From Paenibacillus sp. TCA20 (GTDB lineage: Bacteria > Bacillota > Bacilli > Paenibacillales > Paenibacillaceae), in NCBI RefSeq assembly GCF_000732325.1, contig NZ_BBIW01000003.1:372001-436000 (forward strand): 64,000 nt of DNA. Direction: 5' to 3'. Position 1 is the first letter of the stretch. Each line of letters starts with the position of its first letter. The notes under the pieces were generated by a model. It did no database searches, was not told the DNA's origin, and worked only from the letters and a program-made list of their open reading frames with translations. Below, piece after piece: positions 26,444-34,791 of this stretch. The position numbers and the translations under genes are program-made.

Positions 26444-27148
26444 ATGCGCATGAGCAGACCGCTTGTAGTGAACTATACAGACTTGATGGATTACGAAGAG
26501 GCTTGGAATTTGCAAAAAAAGCTCGTTAAAGAGCTGGATGAAGAAGAGCAGCAGGAACATCTGCTGCTCTTGCAGCATCCACCGACTTATACAATCGGAA
26601 CACAGCGTCACCCAGAGCACTTGTTGTATAGCCCGGAAGAGCTTGCACAAAAAGGCATTACCCTTTTTCAAATCGATCGCGGCGGCGATATTACATATCA
26701 TGGACCCGGACAGCTAGTAGGTTATCCCATACTTCGACTCGGCCGAGAAGAGGCTGTTGACTTGCATGGATATCTGCGGCTGCTTGAAGAAGTCATCATT
26801 CAGTATTTAAGCCGATTTGGAATTGAAGCCGAACGTAAGGAGCAGTATACAGGAGTATGGGTGGGCAATCATAAAATATGTGCAATTGGTGTTAAATTTA
26901 ATCGCAGCAGACGGACTAGAGGCTTTATTACGAGTCATGGATTTGCGTTTAATATTAAGTCAGGGATTCAGCATGAGGGATTTTCGGGTATTATTCCTTG
27001 CGGAATTGAAGAGTATGGGGTAACTTCGCTTGAGGATTGCACAGGCCGAATTTTCTCCGTCGAAAAAGTAGCGGATGAGCTGGTAACCATCTTTGCAAGC
27101 TTGTTCTCATACAAGCCCACTTGGATGCAGGTGATGGCTTCAAAATGA
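26444..27148 (+). CDS. lipB: Lipoyl(octanoyl) transferase LipB
   Basis: 234 residues from the ATG at 26444 (a second ATG at 26450 is possible; AAAGGG lies upstream). It moves octanoyl from acyl carrier protein to lipoyl domains. RGGDITYHGPGQLVGYP (about 78-94) is a signature of the family. KICAIGVK and RGFITSHGFAFN hold the lysine and histidine region, and IIPCGIEEYGVTSL supplies the catalytic Cys. Its place next to the lipoyl-domain gene bkdB fits its job. Confidence 0.92.
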   Translation: MRMSRPLVVNYTDLMDYEEAWNLQKKLVKELDEEEQQEHLLLLQHPPTYTIGTQRHPEHLLYSPEELAQKGITLFQIDRGGDITYHGPGQLVGYPILRLGREEAVDLHGYLRLLEEVIIQYLSRFGIEAERKEQYTGVWVGNHKICAIGVKFNRSRRTRGFITSHGFAFNIKSGIQHEGFSGIIPCGIEEYGVTSLEDCTGRIFSVEKVADELVTIFASLFSYKPTWMQVMASK

Positions 27149-27190
27149 TTGAATGATGCAAGATAGATCCTGTGCTCTATGAATTCGCAT

Positions 27191-27229
27191 AAAAAAGCTC
27201 TCTTCCCCTGATTACGAGAAGAAAGCTTT
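27191..27229 (-). terminator. Terminator of the small minus-strand gene (Prli42-like)
   Basis: AAAGCTCTCTTC (27194-27205) pairs with GAAGAAAGCTTT (27218-27229) with one G-T type mismatch. On the minus strand a T6 run follows the stem. It lies just past the stop of the 33-residue gene and serves it. Confidence 0.75.
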
Positions 27230-27251
27230 CTAGTGAGCAACTTGGTATTGA

Positions 27252-27353
27252 TTATCCATATAACAGAGGCTCAATGACTATCAATAGAGTAGATGCAATC
27301 ATAGCAATGAGCATGAGATAGACAATGATTTTGAACCATTTTTTCTGCTGCAT
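27252..27353 (-). CDS. Prli42-like membrane miniprotein (stressosome anchor)
   Basis: 33 residues, too short for a standard open-reading-frame screen. The protein starts MQQKKWFKIIVYLMLIAM and ends IEPLLYG: a basic N-terminus and a single membrane segment (about 8-27). This matches the Prli42 family, first described in Listeria as a membrane anchor of the stressosome. AAAGGAG lies 9 bases before the ATG, and a minus-strand terminator follows the stop. Length, charge pattern and context support a real gene; the functional call rests on sequence resemblance. Confidence 0.78.
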   Translation of the reverse strand: MQQKKWFKIIVYLMLIAMIASTLLIVIEPLLYG

Positions 27354-27462
27354 TCATTAAAGCTCCTTTATAAATTAAATGTTGTGAATCTATTTGTATA
27401 ATAAAGTCTATTGTAACTTATCTGCACTAGTTGTGGAAGTCATTGAAGAAGGGAAGTTAACC

Positions 27463-28590
27463 ATGATTAAACAGGAACGGATTGTTGAGGAATTTATCGA
27501 GCTTGTCCAGGTGGACAGTGTTACTACACATGAACAGAACATAGCCAAAGTGCTGACAGACAAATTCAGTAAGCTTGGACTTGAAGTAACAGAGGATCAA
27601 TCCAAGGAGCGTACAGGGCATGGTGCCGGCAATCTGATTGTGACATGGAAGGCACAAGGCGTGCAGTCAGCACCGAACATATTTTTTACCTGCCATATGG
27701 ACACGGTAGCTCCTGGTGTAGGCATTAAACCTGTCGTATCCGAAGATGGTTATATTCGCAGCGACGGAACGACCATTCTTGGGGCTGATGATAAAGCCGG
27801 AATTGCTGCCTTGTTTGAAGCAATTCGCGTCATTCAAGAGAATGAAATTCCTCACGGGCAGATTCAATTCGTCATTACAGTCGGAGAAGAATCGGGTCTC
27901 ATTGGTGCAAGAGGTATGGAGCGGGATGCAATTGACGCGGAGCTGGGCTTTGCTCTGGACTCCACTGGAGAAGTAGGCGGTATTTGTGTCTCTGCACCGG
28001 CTAGAGCTCAGATCAAAATGAAGATTACGGGTAAATCCGCTCACGCCGGCGTTAATCCGGAGGATGGAATCAGTGCCATTCAAGTCGCTGCCAAATCGAT
28101 TGCCGCTATGAAGCTGGGCCGTATCGATCATGAGACAACCGCTAATATTGGCAGCTTCTCTGGCGGCGGTCCGCTGAACGTCGTATGCGATTATGCAGAG
28201 ATTGCTGCCGAAGCGAGAAGCATTGTACAGGGGAAAGTGGAACAGCAGGTGGAGCACATGCGCGAATCTTTGCTTAATACTTGCCGTGAGTATGGTGCAA
28301 CTGGCGTATTTGAGAGCGAAATTGCTTATCCTGCATTCAAGCTGACGGAACAAGATGAGGTGGTACAGCTTGCTGCTGCAGCAATCGAGAGCGCTGGGTT
28401 GAAGGCAGGCACCTTCCCATCCGGCGGCGGCAGCGATGCTAATATATTTAACGGATTTGGAATTCCAACCGTCAATCTTGCTTTGGGCTATGAGGATATC
28501 CATACGACAAACGAACGAATTAAGGTAAGCAGCCTTGTTGATGCGGCGAAGGTCGTTGTATCTATCGTGCAGGAAGCAGCTAAACGTTAA
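27463..28590 (+). CDS. M20 family metallopeptidase (PepT/YqjE-like)
   Basis: 375 residues from the ATG at 27463 after AAGAAGGGAAG. Two-zinc aminopeptidase fold: FFTCHMDTVAPG (first metal His and catalytic Asp, about 71-82), ILGADDKAGIAA (bridging Asp), VGEESGLIGARG (catalytic Glu and metal Glu) and ALDSTGEVGG. A dimerisation domain (about 180-290) and a final metal His in GYEDIHTTNE complete it. It resembles tripeptidase-like YqjE of B. subtilis; the exact substrate is not determined. Confidence 0.9.
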   Translation: MIKQERIVEEFIELVQVDSVTTHEQNIAKVLTDKFSKLGLEVTEDQSKERTGHGAGNLIVTWKAQGVQSAPNIFFTCHMDTVAPGVGIKPVVSEDGYIRSDGTTILGADDKAGIAALFEAIRVIQENEIPHGQIQFVITVGEESGLIGARGMERDAIDAELGFALDSTGEVGGICVSAPARAQIKMKITGKSAHAGVNPEDGISAIQVAAKSIAAMKLGRIDHETTANIGSFSGGGPLNVVCDYAEIAAEARSIVQGKVEQQVEHMRESLLNTCREYGATGVFESEIAYPAFKLTEQDEVVQLAAAAIESAGLKAGTFPSGGGSDANIFNGFGIPTVNLALGYEDIHTTNERIKVSSLVDAAKVVVSIVQEAAKR

Positions 28591-28609
28591 TCCATTATGT
28601 TTGTTCATG

Positions 28610-28644
28610 AAGGTCTGGTTAGGGTGTTTCCTTCCAGGCCTTTT
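28610..28644. terminator. Possible terminator between the M20 peptidase and the minus-strand small gene
   Basis: AAGGTCTGG (28610-28618) pairs with CCAGGCCTT (28634-28642) with one G-T pair, followed by TT. The T-run is short, so it is a modest candidate. Confidence 0.45.
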
Positions 28645-28686
28645 GAAAGTATTCAAGAAAGTTCAGATTCTTAAGGATCGATAAGA

Positions 28687-28854
28687 TTACTTCTTAATCG
28701 TTTGTATGAGTGGGGATACGGCTTGTCCACCCTTCATCAGCTCTTTGAGATGGGTGTCAGGACCGTAATCTGAAATCCAGTGCTGAAGCGTCGTTTTTAT
28801 TTGATCCGCTTGTCCAATCATAAATACGCCATGATTTGTCTTATAGCTCTTCAT
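28687..28854 (-). CDS. MciZ-like small protein (mother-cell FtsZ inhibitor candidate)
   Basis: 55 residues, not seen in a long-ORF screen. It begins MKSYKTNHGVFMIGQADQI and ends PLIQTIKK. The GVFMIGQADQIKTTLQHW stretch recalls the GVVLVGKAWEIRAKLKEY core of B. subtilis MciZ, a 40-residue peptide that caps FtsZ filaments in the mother cell. GAAGGAG lies 11 bases before the ATG. The gene lies just upstream of nudF on the opposite strand, and a sigma-E-like promoter stands before it. The C-terminal extension relative to B. subtilis MciZ is a difference. Confidence 0.65.
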   Translation of the reverse strand: MKSYKTNHGVFMIGQADQIKTTLQHWISDYGPDTHLKELMKGGQAVSPLIQTIKK

Positions 28855-28891
28855 AAGTTGGGCCACTCCTTCAAATTGAGGTTCTTATTAC

Positions 28892-28918
28892 ACCGTATGC
28901 CCACGTCCCTTGAACTAT
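28892..28918 (-). promoter_or_regulatory. Sigma-E-like promoter for the mciZ-like gene
   Basis: On the minus strand: ATA (28918-28916), a 16-base spacer, CATACGGT (28899-28892), against the sigma-E pattern ATA-N16-18-CATACAMT. The -10 lies 37 bases before the small-gene start. In B. subtilis mciZ is sigma-E-dependent. Confidence 0.5.
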
Positions 28919-28950
28919 ACACATGAAATCATGCTGAGGAGGTCTTTATT

Positions 28951-29532
28951 TTGAAATCGAACCCGTATTTGAAGCACCCGACATCGAATCCTGCACTAGT
29001 AGAAGAAACCATTGCAAGCAAAGAGATTTTTGACGGCAAGATCATTTCACTTCAGGTGGACACCGTAAAGCTGCCAAATGGGCAGACGGGAACCCGTGAG
29101 ATTATTAAGCATCCGGGGGCTGTCGCCGTGCTTGCTCTTAAGGGAGACAAGATGCTTGTTGTAGATCAATACAGACAGGCGCTTGGCAGAACCCAGGTTG
29201 AAATTCCGGCAGGCAAGCTGGATCCTGGAGAAGACCCGATGGAAGCAGCCGGAAGAGAGCTGAGGGAAGAGACAGGGTATCATGCTCAGGAGCTCAAGCC
29301 GCTGCCGGCGTTTTATACTTCACCCGGTTTTGCGGATGAGGTTATCTACATGTTTATGGCAGAGTATCTTGAAGCAGGCCACATGCAGCTGGATGAGGAT
29401 GAATTTCTGGAAGTGATCGAGGTGACACTGGAGGAGGCCTATGAGCTGATCCGGGAAGGACGTATCAGTGATGCGAAGACGATCGTTGCGGTATATGCAT
29501 GGCACTTGTATCAGCTGACAGGGAAGATATAA
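28951..29532 (+). CDS. nudF: ADP-ribose pyrophosphatase, Nudix family
   Basis: 193 residues, TTG start 8 bases after GAGGAGG. The Nudix box runs from Gly88 to Tyr110 (GKLDPGEDPMEAAGRELREE and on), with all the metal-binding Glu positions. The ADP-ribose pyrophosphatase subgroup is supported by the upstream QYRQALGRTQVEIPAG and the downstream FYTSPGFADEV. It hydrolyses ADP-ribose to AMP and ribose 5-phosphate. It lies 3 bases before the endonuclease Q gene, so the two are probably co-transcribed. Confidence 0.92.
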   Translation: MKSNPYLKHPTSNPALVEETIASKEIFDGKIISLQVDTVKLPNGQTGTREIIKHPGAVAVLALKGDKMLVVDQYRQALGRTQVEIPAGKLDPGEDPMEAAGRELREETGYHAQELKPLPAFYTSPGFADEVIYMFMAEYLEAGHMQLDEDEFLEVIEVTLEEAYELIREGRISDAKTIVAVYAWHLYQLTGKI

Positions 29533-29535
29533 ATC

Positions 29536-30741
29536 ATGAATCCGAACGAGATAAAGACGGATCCTGTGCTGTCTACCTACTATGCCGATCTTCACATTCA
29601 TATCGGAAGAACCGGTTATGGCGATGCTGTAAAAATTAGTGGGAGCCGTGATCTGACCTTTGTGGGCATTGCCAAGGAGGCGGCTGAACGCAAGGGGATC
29701 GATCTAATTGGTATTATTGATGCCCATTCTCCTGTCGTTCAGCGGGATATTAGAGAAGCGCTTGATTCGGGTGAAATGACAGAGATTGATGGCGGAGGAA
29801 TTGGTTATAAGGGTACAGTCATTCTGCTGGGAACCGAGCTAGAGGTGAGGGAGCCGGGTCGGAAAGAGTTCCATCTTCTTGCCTATTTCAGAACCTTGAG
29901 GGAGATGGAATCCTTCACAGACTATCTTTCCCGCTATATGAAAAATGTGAACCTCAGCTCTCAGCGTGTGTACGTGCCGGCACTGGAATTACAGCGAGAG
30001 ATCATATCCCGCGGCGGCATATTTGTCCCTGCACATATTTTTACCCCGCACAAAGGAATTTACGGAAGTACGGCGCATCGAATGGAAGAGGTGCTTGATT
30101 TAAGCCTGATCTCTGCCGTGGAACTGGGACTTAGTAGCGATACTGAAATGGCCGGTTATATTAGTGAATTGGACCGATATCCGTTCCTAACGAATTCGGA
30201 TGCGCACTCCCTTGCCAAGATAGGCAGAGAGTATAATGAACTGGCTATGGCTGAAGCTTCATTCGATGAATTTAAGCGGGCACTTCAGTCACAGGCGGGA
30301 CGCAGAATTGAAGCTAACTACGGTCTCAATCCGCGCCTTGGCAAATATCATAGAACCTACTGTGCTCTTTGCAGCAGCATATTAGATGAAGAGCAAATCT
30401 CAGAAGAACGATGCCCGTATTGTGGAAGCACGAAGTTAATACACGGGGTGCTGGATCGGATTCTGTCGATCTCGGACCGTGAAACTCCTCTGGTGTCTGA
30501 TTATAGACCACCGTATCACTATCAGGTGCCTCTTGAGTTCATTCCCGGTCTTGGGAAGGTGAAGCTCCGAATGCTGATTGAAGCCTTTGGTTCTGAGATG
30601 GCGATATTGCACCGTGTATCCGAGGTGGATCTGGCGAGCATCGTGGGTAACGAATTAGCCGGACTTATCGTTCGGGCAAGGAATGGTGAGCTTGGTCTAT
30701 CCGCTGGTGGAGGGGGAACCTATGGAAGAGTCTCTCTATAG
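29536..30741 (+). CDS. Endonuclease Q (PHP-domain DNA repair nuclease, YqxK-like)
   Basis: 401 residues. An N-terminal PHP domain has metal motifs YADLHIHIGR, IIDAHSP, PAHIFTPHKG and TNSDAHS. A zinc ribbon follows (CALCSS and CPYCGS, about 277-298), and the C-terminal region with EFIPGLGKVKLRMLIEAFG looks like a helix-hairpin-helix. This is the EndoQ family, shown in Archaea and a Bacillus to cut 5' of deaminated bases and abasic sites. It lies between nudF and spoIIM as in Bacillus. Confidence 0.9.
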   Translation: MNPNEIKTDPVLSTYYADLHIHIGRTGYGDAVKISGSRDLTFVGIAKEAAERKGIDLIGIIDAHSPVVQRDIREALDSGEMTEIDGGGIGYKGTVILLGTELEVREPGRKEFHLLAYFRTLREMESFTDYLSRYMKNVNLSSQRVYVPALELQREIISRGGIFVPAHIFTPHKGIYGSTAHRMEEVLDLSLISAVELGLSSDTEMAGYISELDRYPFLTNSDAHSLAKIGREYNELAMAEASFDEFKRALQSQAGRRIEANYGLNPRLGKYHRTYCALCSSILDEEQISEERCPYCGSTKLIHGVLDRILSISDRETPLVSDYRPPYHYQVPLEFIPGLGKVKLRMLIEAFGSEMAILHRVSEVDLASIVGNELAGLIVRARNGELGLSAGGGGTYGRVSL

Positions 30742-30758
30742 ATTTCATTTTTAGAGTC

Positions 30759-30785
30759 ATAGAGTAACGGACAAGTTCATAATGT
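30759..30785 (+). promoter_or_regulatory. Sigma-E-like promoter upstream of spoIIM
   Basis: ATA (30759-30761), 16 bases, CATAATGT (30778-30785). This fits the ATA-N16-18-CATAnnnT spacing of sigma-E promoters, and spoIIM is sigma-E-dependent in B. subtilis. The -10 is only about 12 bases before the first possible start, which favours the later start at 30820. Confidence 0.45.
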
Positions 30786-30795
30786 AAGGTATGTA

Positions 30796-31437
30796 ATGAG
30801 AAAGGGGACGACCTTAACCATGTTATTTCTCAAGCATACCTTCCGGGATCAAACTCCGCTCTATGTATTTGTCGCTGTTCTGTTTTTAGTCGGGGTCATT
30901 TTTGGTGCATTAATGGTGGGTGCGCTTACCCTTGATCAGCAGCAAGATCTGGCAGGGTATCTGGACAACTTTTTTGTTATGATGAATCAAGGAAATAGTT
31001 CAGGCAGCACATATATGGATATTGCGATGCTTCATTTAAAGTGGGTTGGTCTGATCTGGGTGCTTGGGCTGTCTGTTATCGGACTACCGGGCATACTAAT
31101 ATTGGATTTTCTAAAGGGAGTCCTTATCGGATTTACCGTTGGCTACATGGTGGGTCAATATTCCTGGAAAGGACTTCTCCTTGCCATGGTCTCTGTAGCA
31201 CCACATAATCTGCTCGTCATCCCTGTTATTCTCATATGCAGTGTGGCAGCCATCACCTTCTCGCTTCATATGATCAAGAGCCGTTTCTTCATGAACAGAA
31301 GCCGCGGGGTCAAGAGACCGCTGACAAGCTATATCGGGCTGACGATTGCTATGGCCGGACTAATGCTTGCCATTTCATCATTTGAGACTTGGGTAACGCC
31401 TCTCCTTATGCAGTGGGTTGCGCCTCTGTTTGTATAA
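30796..31437 (+). CDS. spoIIM: Stage II sporulation protein M
   Basis: 213 residues in the long reading; a start at 30820 (MLFLKHTFRD) after AAAGGGG would give 205. Five hydrophobic membrane segments are visible (about 25-50, 90-110, 112-130, 135-160, 180-200). With SpoIID and SpoIIP, SpoIIM drives engulfment by remodelling septal peptidoglycan; it recruits the other two to the septum. Its place between the nudF group and fur is conserved. A candidate sigma-E promoter lies just upstream. Confidence 0.93.
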   Translation: MRKGTTLTMLFLKHTFRDQTPLYVFVAVLFLVGVIFGALMVGALTLDQQQDLAGYLDNFFVMMNQGNSSGSTYMDIAMLHLKWVGLIWVLGLSVIGLPGILILDFLKGVLIGFTVGYMVGQYSWKGLLLAMVSVAPHNLLVIPVILICSVAAITFSLHMIKSRFFMNRSRGVKRPLTSYIGLTIAMAGLMLAISSFETWVTPLLMQWVAPLFV

Positions 31438-31479
31438 TGTGACAAGTTGAACAGCCCTCTCTCTCATCGCTTGATATAG

Positions 31480-31509
31480 TTGACTTTATTAAAGATGAGA
31501 CCCTATAAT
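31480..31509 (+). promoter_or_regulatory. Sigma-A promoter of fur
   Basis: TTGACT (31480-31485), an 18-base spacer and a perfect TATAAT (31504-31509), 55 bases before the fur ATG. Confidence 0.75.
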
Positions 31510-31563
31510 AATACAAGTGAGTTTTCGATCATGATGCAGTGATTTCCTAGGGGGAGGGAGAAG

Positions 31564-32025
31564 ATGGAAGCACGAATCGAGAAAATAAAGCAGCAGTTAC
31601 AATCCCAAGGCTATAAATTAACGCCCCAGCGGGAAGCCACAGTAAGAGTCTTGCTAGAGAATGAAGAAGATCACTTGAGCGCAGAAGATGTGTTTATGCT
31701 CGTCAAGGAAAAAGCTCCCGAAATCGGTCTTGCTACCGTATATCGAACCCTTGAGCTGCTAAATGAGCTGCATGTCGTTGAGAAGATTAACTTTGGTGAC
31801 GGAGTAGCACGCTATGATTTGCGCGGTGATACGAACAAGCATCATCATCACCATTTGATATGCGTTCAATGCGGCAGCATGGATGAGATACGTGAGGATT
31901 GGCTAGGACCGCTTGAAGAACGCTTGGAACGTGAGTTTAATTTTACAGTTCTCGACCATAGGCTTGATTTTCAGGGGATTTGTTTCCGCTGCAAAGACAA
32001 GAACGACCAGAAGCCTAATCAATAA
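31564..32025 (+). CDS. fur: Fur family metalloregulator
   Basis: 153 residues. The N-terminal winged helix contains LTPQREATVRVLLEN and LATVYRTLELLNE. The metal-sensing C-terminal domain has KHHHHHLICVQCGS and a second CFRC motif, giving the CxxC pair needed for structural zinc. Position downstream of spoIIM and upstream of the DUF4227-xerD genes is that of the iron-sensing Fur in B. subtilis, which favours Fur over PerR or Zur. GGGGGAGGGAG precedes the ATG. Confidence 0.92.
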   Translation: MEARIEKIKQQLQSQGYKLTPQREATVRVLLENEEDHLSAEDVFMLVKEKAPEIGLATVYRTLELLNELHVVEKINFGDGVARYDLRGDTNKHHHHHLICVQCGSMDEIREDWLGPLEERLEREFNFTVLDHRLDFQGICFRCKDKNDQKPNQ

Positions 32026-32047
32026 CATAAAGACTAGCAGATCAGAC

Positions 32048-32082
32048 AAGCTCTCACCGGCTTTTGTTCGGGGGAGCTTTTT
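32048..32082 (+). terminator. Terminator after fur
   Basis: AAGCTCTCACCG (32048-32059) pairs imperfectly with CGGGGGAGCTT (32070-32080), and T residues follow. Confidence 0.6.
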
Positions 32083-32310
32083 AGCGTTCTTATTCATAAA
32101 TATGTGGTGAGCTTCTATTCTAAAGATATACATTTAGTATCCTGTTAGGTAAGATGGAGATAGAGTGAGAGCAAGCCTGTTTTTCCTTAAAATTTCGCGT
32201 TCGTCATAAAGCATGTGAATCGGTCATAGCCTAGACATAGCATGAGTGTAGGCTGGGAAGACTATCCGTGTAAATAAAGGACAAGACGTGAATGAAAGGC
32301 GGGATAATTC

Positions 32311-32553
32311 ATGGTTTTTTCACTCCGCAGAATGTTTCGACTCGTTCGATTTCTTATCGTATTTGCTGCACTTGTATACATGTTCTATAATGTGTTCAAT
32401 CTATTTTCGGAATGGATTACACCGGTGGATCACTACAAAATTCCAGAGGGAAATGCGCTTAAAGTATTTCATCATGAGGAAGGCACAGGCCTTGTTATGG
32501 AGAAGACGAGTATGCTCGAACGACTGCGCTTCTTCTATTGGTATGGTGAATAA
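32311..32553 (+). CDS. DUF4227 family protein (YqzK-like)
   Basis: 80 residues: an N-terminal basic stretch and membrane segment (about 10-32), then VFNLFSEWITPVDHYKIPEG and ALKVFHHEE, characteristic of DUF4227. The function is unknown. The gene lies directly before xerD, as yqzK does in B. subtilis. RBS AAAGGCGGG. An overlapping reading in another frame (32288-32575) has no family match and is ignored. Confidence 0.85.
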   Translation: MVFSLRRMFRLVRFLIVFAALVYMFYNVFNLFSEWITPVDHYKIPEGNALKVFHHEEGTGLVMEKTSMLERLRFFYWYGE

Positions 32554-32609
32554 GGGTGTTGATCTAAAGTCATAATGAAAATTTGTAGTAAGGGAGCGTA
32601 ATAAAGCCG

Positions 32610-33503
32610 ATGAGGAATTATGTGCAGCCTTACATGAATTATTTACAGGAAGACAAGGGCTCTTCCTTAAGTACACTGGAATCCTACAGACGTGATATAG
32701 AGCAGTTTATTGGGTATATGGATAAGGAACAGATTACACAGGCTCAGGACGTTTCACGCAATCAAATTGTGCTGTACATGGGATATTTGAAGAAGCAGAA
32801 GAAGGCAGCTTCAACGATTGCTCGTAATGTGGTTTCGATCCGTTCTTTTTTTCATTATTTGATGTATCAGGGTGTTGTGCAGAAAGATCCAACGTATCAT
32901 TTGGACTCACCCAAATTAGAAAAGTCTCCTCCCAAAATTCTTACCATTGCAGAAGTGGACAGACTACTATCGCTGCCTGACTCTTCAACACCGCCTGGGG
33001 CAAGAGACAAAGCCATGCTTGAGCTGCTGTATGCGACGGGGATTAAAGTCTCTGAATTGGTACAGCTTAATGTGAAGGATTTAAATCCGCAGCTGAAGTT
33101 TTTGAGAACCGGCAGCAACAGTGCCAAGGAGCGGGTAATTCCTATAACAGGGGTTGCTGCCCAAGCGACAGCCGAATACGTGAATCATGCCCGGAGTGCG
33201 CTGTTGAAGGCGAATGGAGAAGAAGAGGCACTGTTCGTGAATACGAATGGTGCCAGGCTGACCAGGCAGGGAATCTGGAAGATGATTAAGAAGTACGCTG
33301 AAGGTGCTGGACTCGCTGAAGGAAGAATTACACCACATACGTTAAGGCATTCCTTTGCGGCTCATCTACTGGAGAATGGCGCCGATTTAAGATCGGTACA
33401 GGAAATGATGGGACATGCAGATATTTCAACAACCCAGATGTACAGCCATGTAGTAAAACGAAATATGAAGGACGTATATGATCATTATCACCCGAGAGCG
33501 TAA
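32610..33503 (+). CDS. xerD: XerD-like tyrosine recombinase with altered catalytic residues
   Basis: 297 residues, the length of XerD. An N-terminal SAM-like domain (about 5-90) is followed by a catalytic domain. Aligning without gaps to E. coli XerD, His243, Arg246, His269 and the nucleophile Tyr278 are present (PHTLRHSFAAHL, GHADISTTQMYSHV). The first catalytic Arg is Lys146 (YATGIKVSEL) and the hairpin Lys is Asn170 (RTGSNSAKER). The usual function is chromosome-dimer resolution at dif with XerC. Neighbours DUF4227 and deoB are as in B. subtilis, so this is the orthologous locus; see the finding on activity. Confidence 0.9.
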   Translation: MRNYVQPYMNYLQEDKGSSLSTLESYRRDIEQFIGYMDKEQITQAQDVSRNQIVLYMGYLKKQKKAASTIARNVVSIRSFFHYLMYQGVVQKDPTYHLDSPKLEKSPPKILTIAEVDRLLSLPDSSTPPGARDKAMLELLYATGIKVSELVQLNVKDLNPQLKFLRTGSNSAKERVIPITGVAAQATAEYVNHARSALLKANGEEEALFVNTNGARLTRQGIWKMIKKYAEGAGLAEGRITPHTLRHSFAAHLLENGADLRSVQEMMGHADISTTQMYSHVVKRNMKDVYDHYHPRA

Positions 33504-33558
33504 TCAATGCTGGGCACTAGATTGAATTGATAATACAGGAAGGGGTATTACGTACATC

Positions 33559-34752
33559 ATGACAAACAATAAACCTAGATTCAAACGCATATGCTTTATC
33601 GTACTAGACAGTGTTGGGATTGGAGCATTGCCGGATGCACCCGAATTCGGCGACGAAGGTGCTCATACATTAGGACATATTTTGGAAAAAGTTCCTCATG
33701 TGAAGCTGCCGAACATGCAGAAATTAGGACTTGGTAATATCGCCGAAATTCCTCCGCTTGATCCAGTGGACAAGCCTCAGGCTTATTATGGCAAGATGAA
33801 AGAGGTATCGGCAGGTAAGGACACGATGACAGGCCATTGGGAGCTGATGGGTCTTAAGATTGACACGCCTTTTAATACATATCCTGATGGATTTCCTCAA
33901 GATTTGATTACCGAGTTTGAGAAGCAGACTGGCCGTAAGGTCATCTGTAACAAGCCTGCTTCGGGAACAGAAGTGCTGGACGAATACGGAGAAGAACAGA
34001 TGAAGACCGGAGCCTGGATCGTATATACTTCGGCGGATAGTGTGTTCCAGATTGCTGCTCATGAAGATATCATCCCTCTCGAGGAACTGTACAAAGCCTG
34101 CAAGATTGCCCGTAAGCTGACGCTCGCTCCTGAGCATTCGGTAGGGCGTGTCATTGCACGTCCGTATGTCGGAACTCCAGGTGCTTTTAAACGGACCTCC
34201 AATAGACATGATTATGCGGTCAAGCCGCCAGAGCCTACCGTCATGAATGCGCTGCATAGTGCAGGGTATGATGTTATTGCCGTTGGTAAAATCAATGATA
34301 TTTTTGACGGTGAAGGTGTAACTGAAGCGTATCCGACAAAAAGCAATGAGCATGGTATTGAAGTCACGATCCAGCAGCTGGGACGAGATTTCAATGGTCT
34401 TTTGTTCACGAATTTGGTCGATTTTGATTCATTATATGGACATCGCAGAGATCCGGAGGGTTATGCGGGTGCACTAGAAGTGTTCGATCAGGAGCTCCCT
34501 AAGATTATGGAGCGTATCAGTGAAGAAGATCTATTGATCATCTCGGCTGATCATGGGAACGATCCGATTCATCGCGGAACAGATCATACACGGGAGTATG
34601 TGCCGGTACTTATTTACAGTCCAGCTCTCAAGCAGCCGGGTGACACGATAGGAGTACGGGAGACGTATTCGGATCTGGGAGCTACGATCTCCGATAATTT
34701 CGGCGCAACGGCTCCGCTTCATGGGGAGAGCTTTCTGAATCAATTGAAGTAA
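33559..34752 (+). CDS. deoB: Phosphopentomutase
   Basis: 397 residues. An alkaline-phosphatase superfamily enzyme converting (deoxy)ribose 1-phosphate to 5-phosphate. [12 protein letters not shown] (metal Asp), [11 protein letters not shown] (phosphorylated Thr) and [19 protein letters not shown] (metal Asp and His) are intact. It leads a nucleoside salvage cluster with two purine and one pyrimidine nucleoside phosphorylases, whose sugar phosphates it processes. AGGAAGGGG lies upstream. Confidence 0.97.
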   Translation: MTNNKPRFKRICFIVLDSVGIGALPDAPEFGDEGAHTLGHILEKVPHVKLPNMQKLGLGNIAEIPPLDPVDKPQAYYGKMKEVSAGKDTMTGHWELMGLKIDTPFNTYPDGFPQDLITEFEKQTGRKVICNKPASGTEVLDEYGEEQMKTGAWIVYTSADSVFQIAAHEDIIPLEELYKACKIARKLTLAPEHSVGRVIARPYVGTPGAFKRTSNRHDYAVKPPEPTVMNALHSAGYDVIAVGKINDIFDGEGVTEAYPTKSNEHGIEVTIQQLGRDFNGLLFTNLVDFDSLYGHRRDPEGYAGALEVFDQELPKIMERISEEDLLIISADHGNDPIHRGTDHTREYVPVLIYSPALKQPGDTIGVRETYSDLGATISDNFGATAPLHGESFLNQLK

Positions 34753-34791
34753 GAAGAATGGAAATTCAAGCAAAAGGGGCTATTTAGCAAA

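Noticed and set aside
27667..28656. 329-codon open frame on the minus strand
   Set aside because: It is antisense to the M20 peptidase gene, with an improbable Cys/Arg-rich composition. A shadow of codon bias in the real gene.
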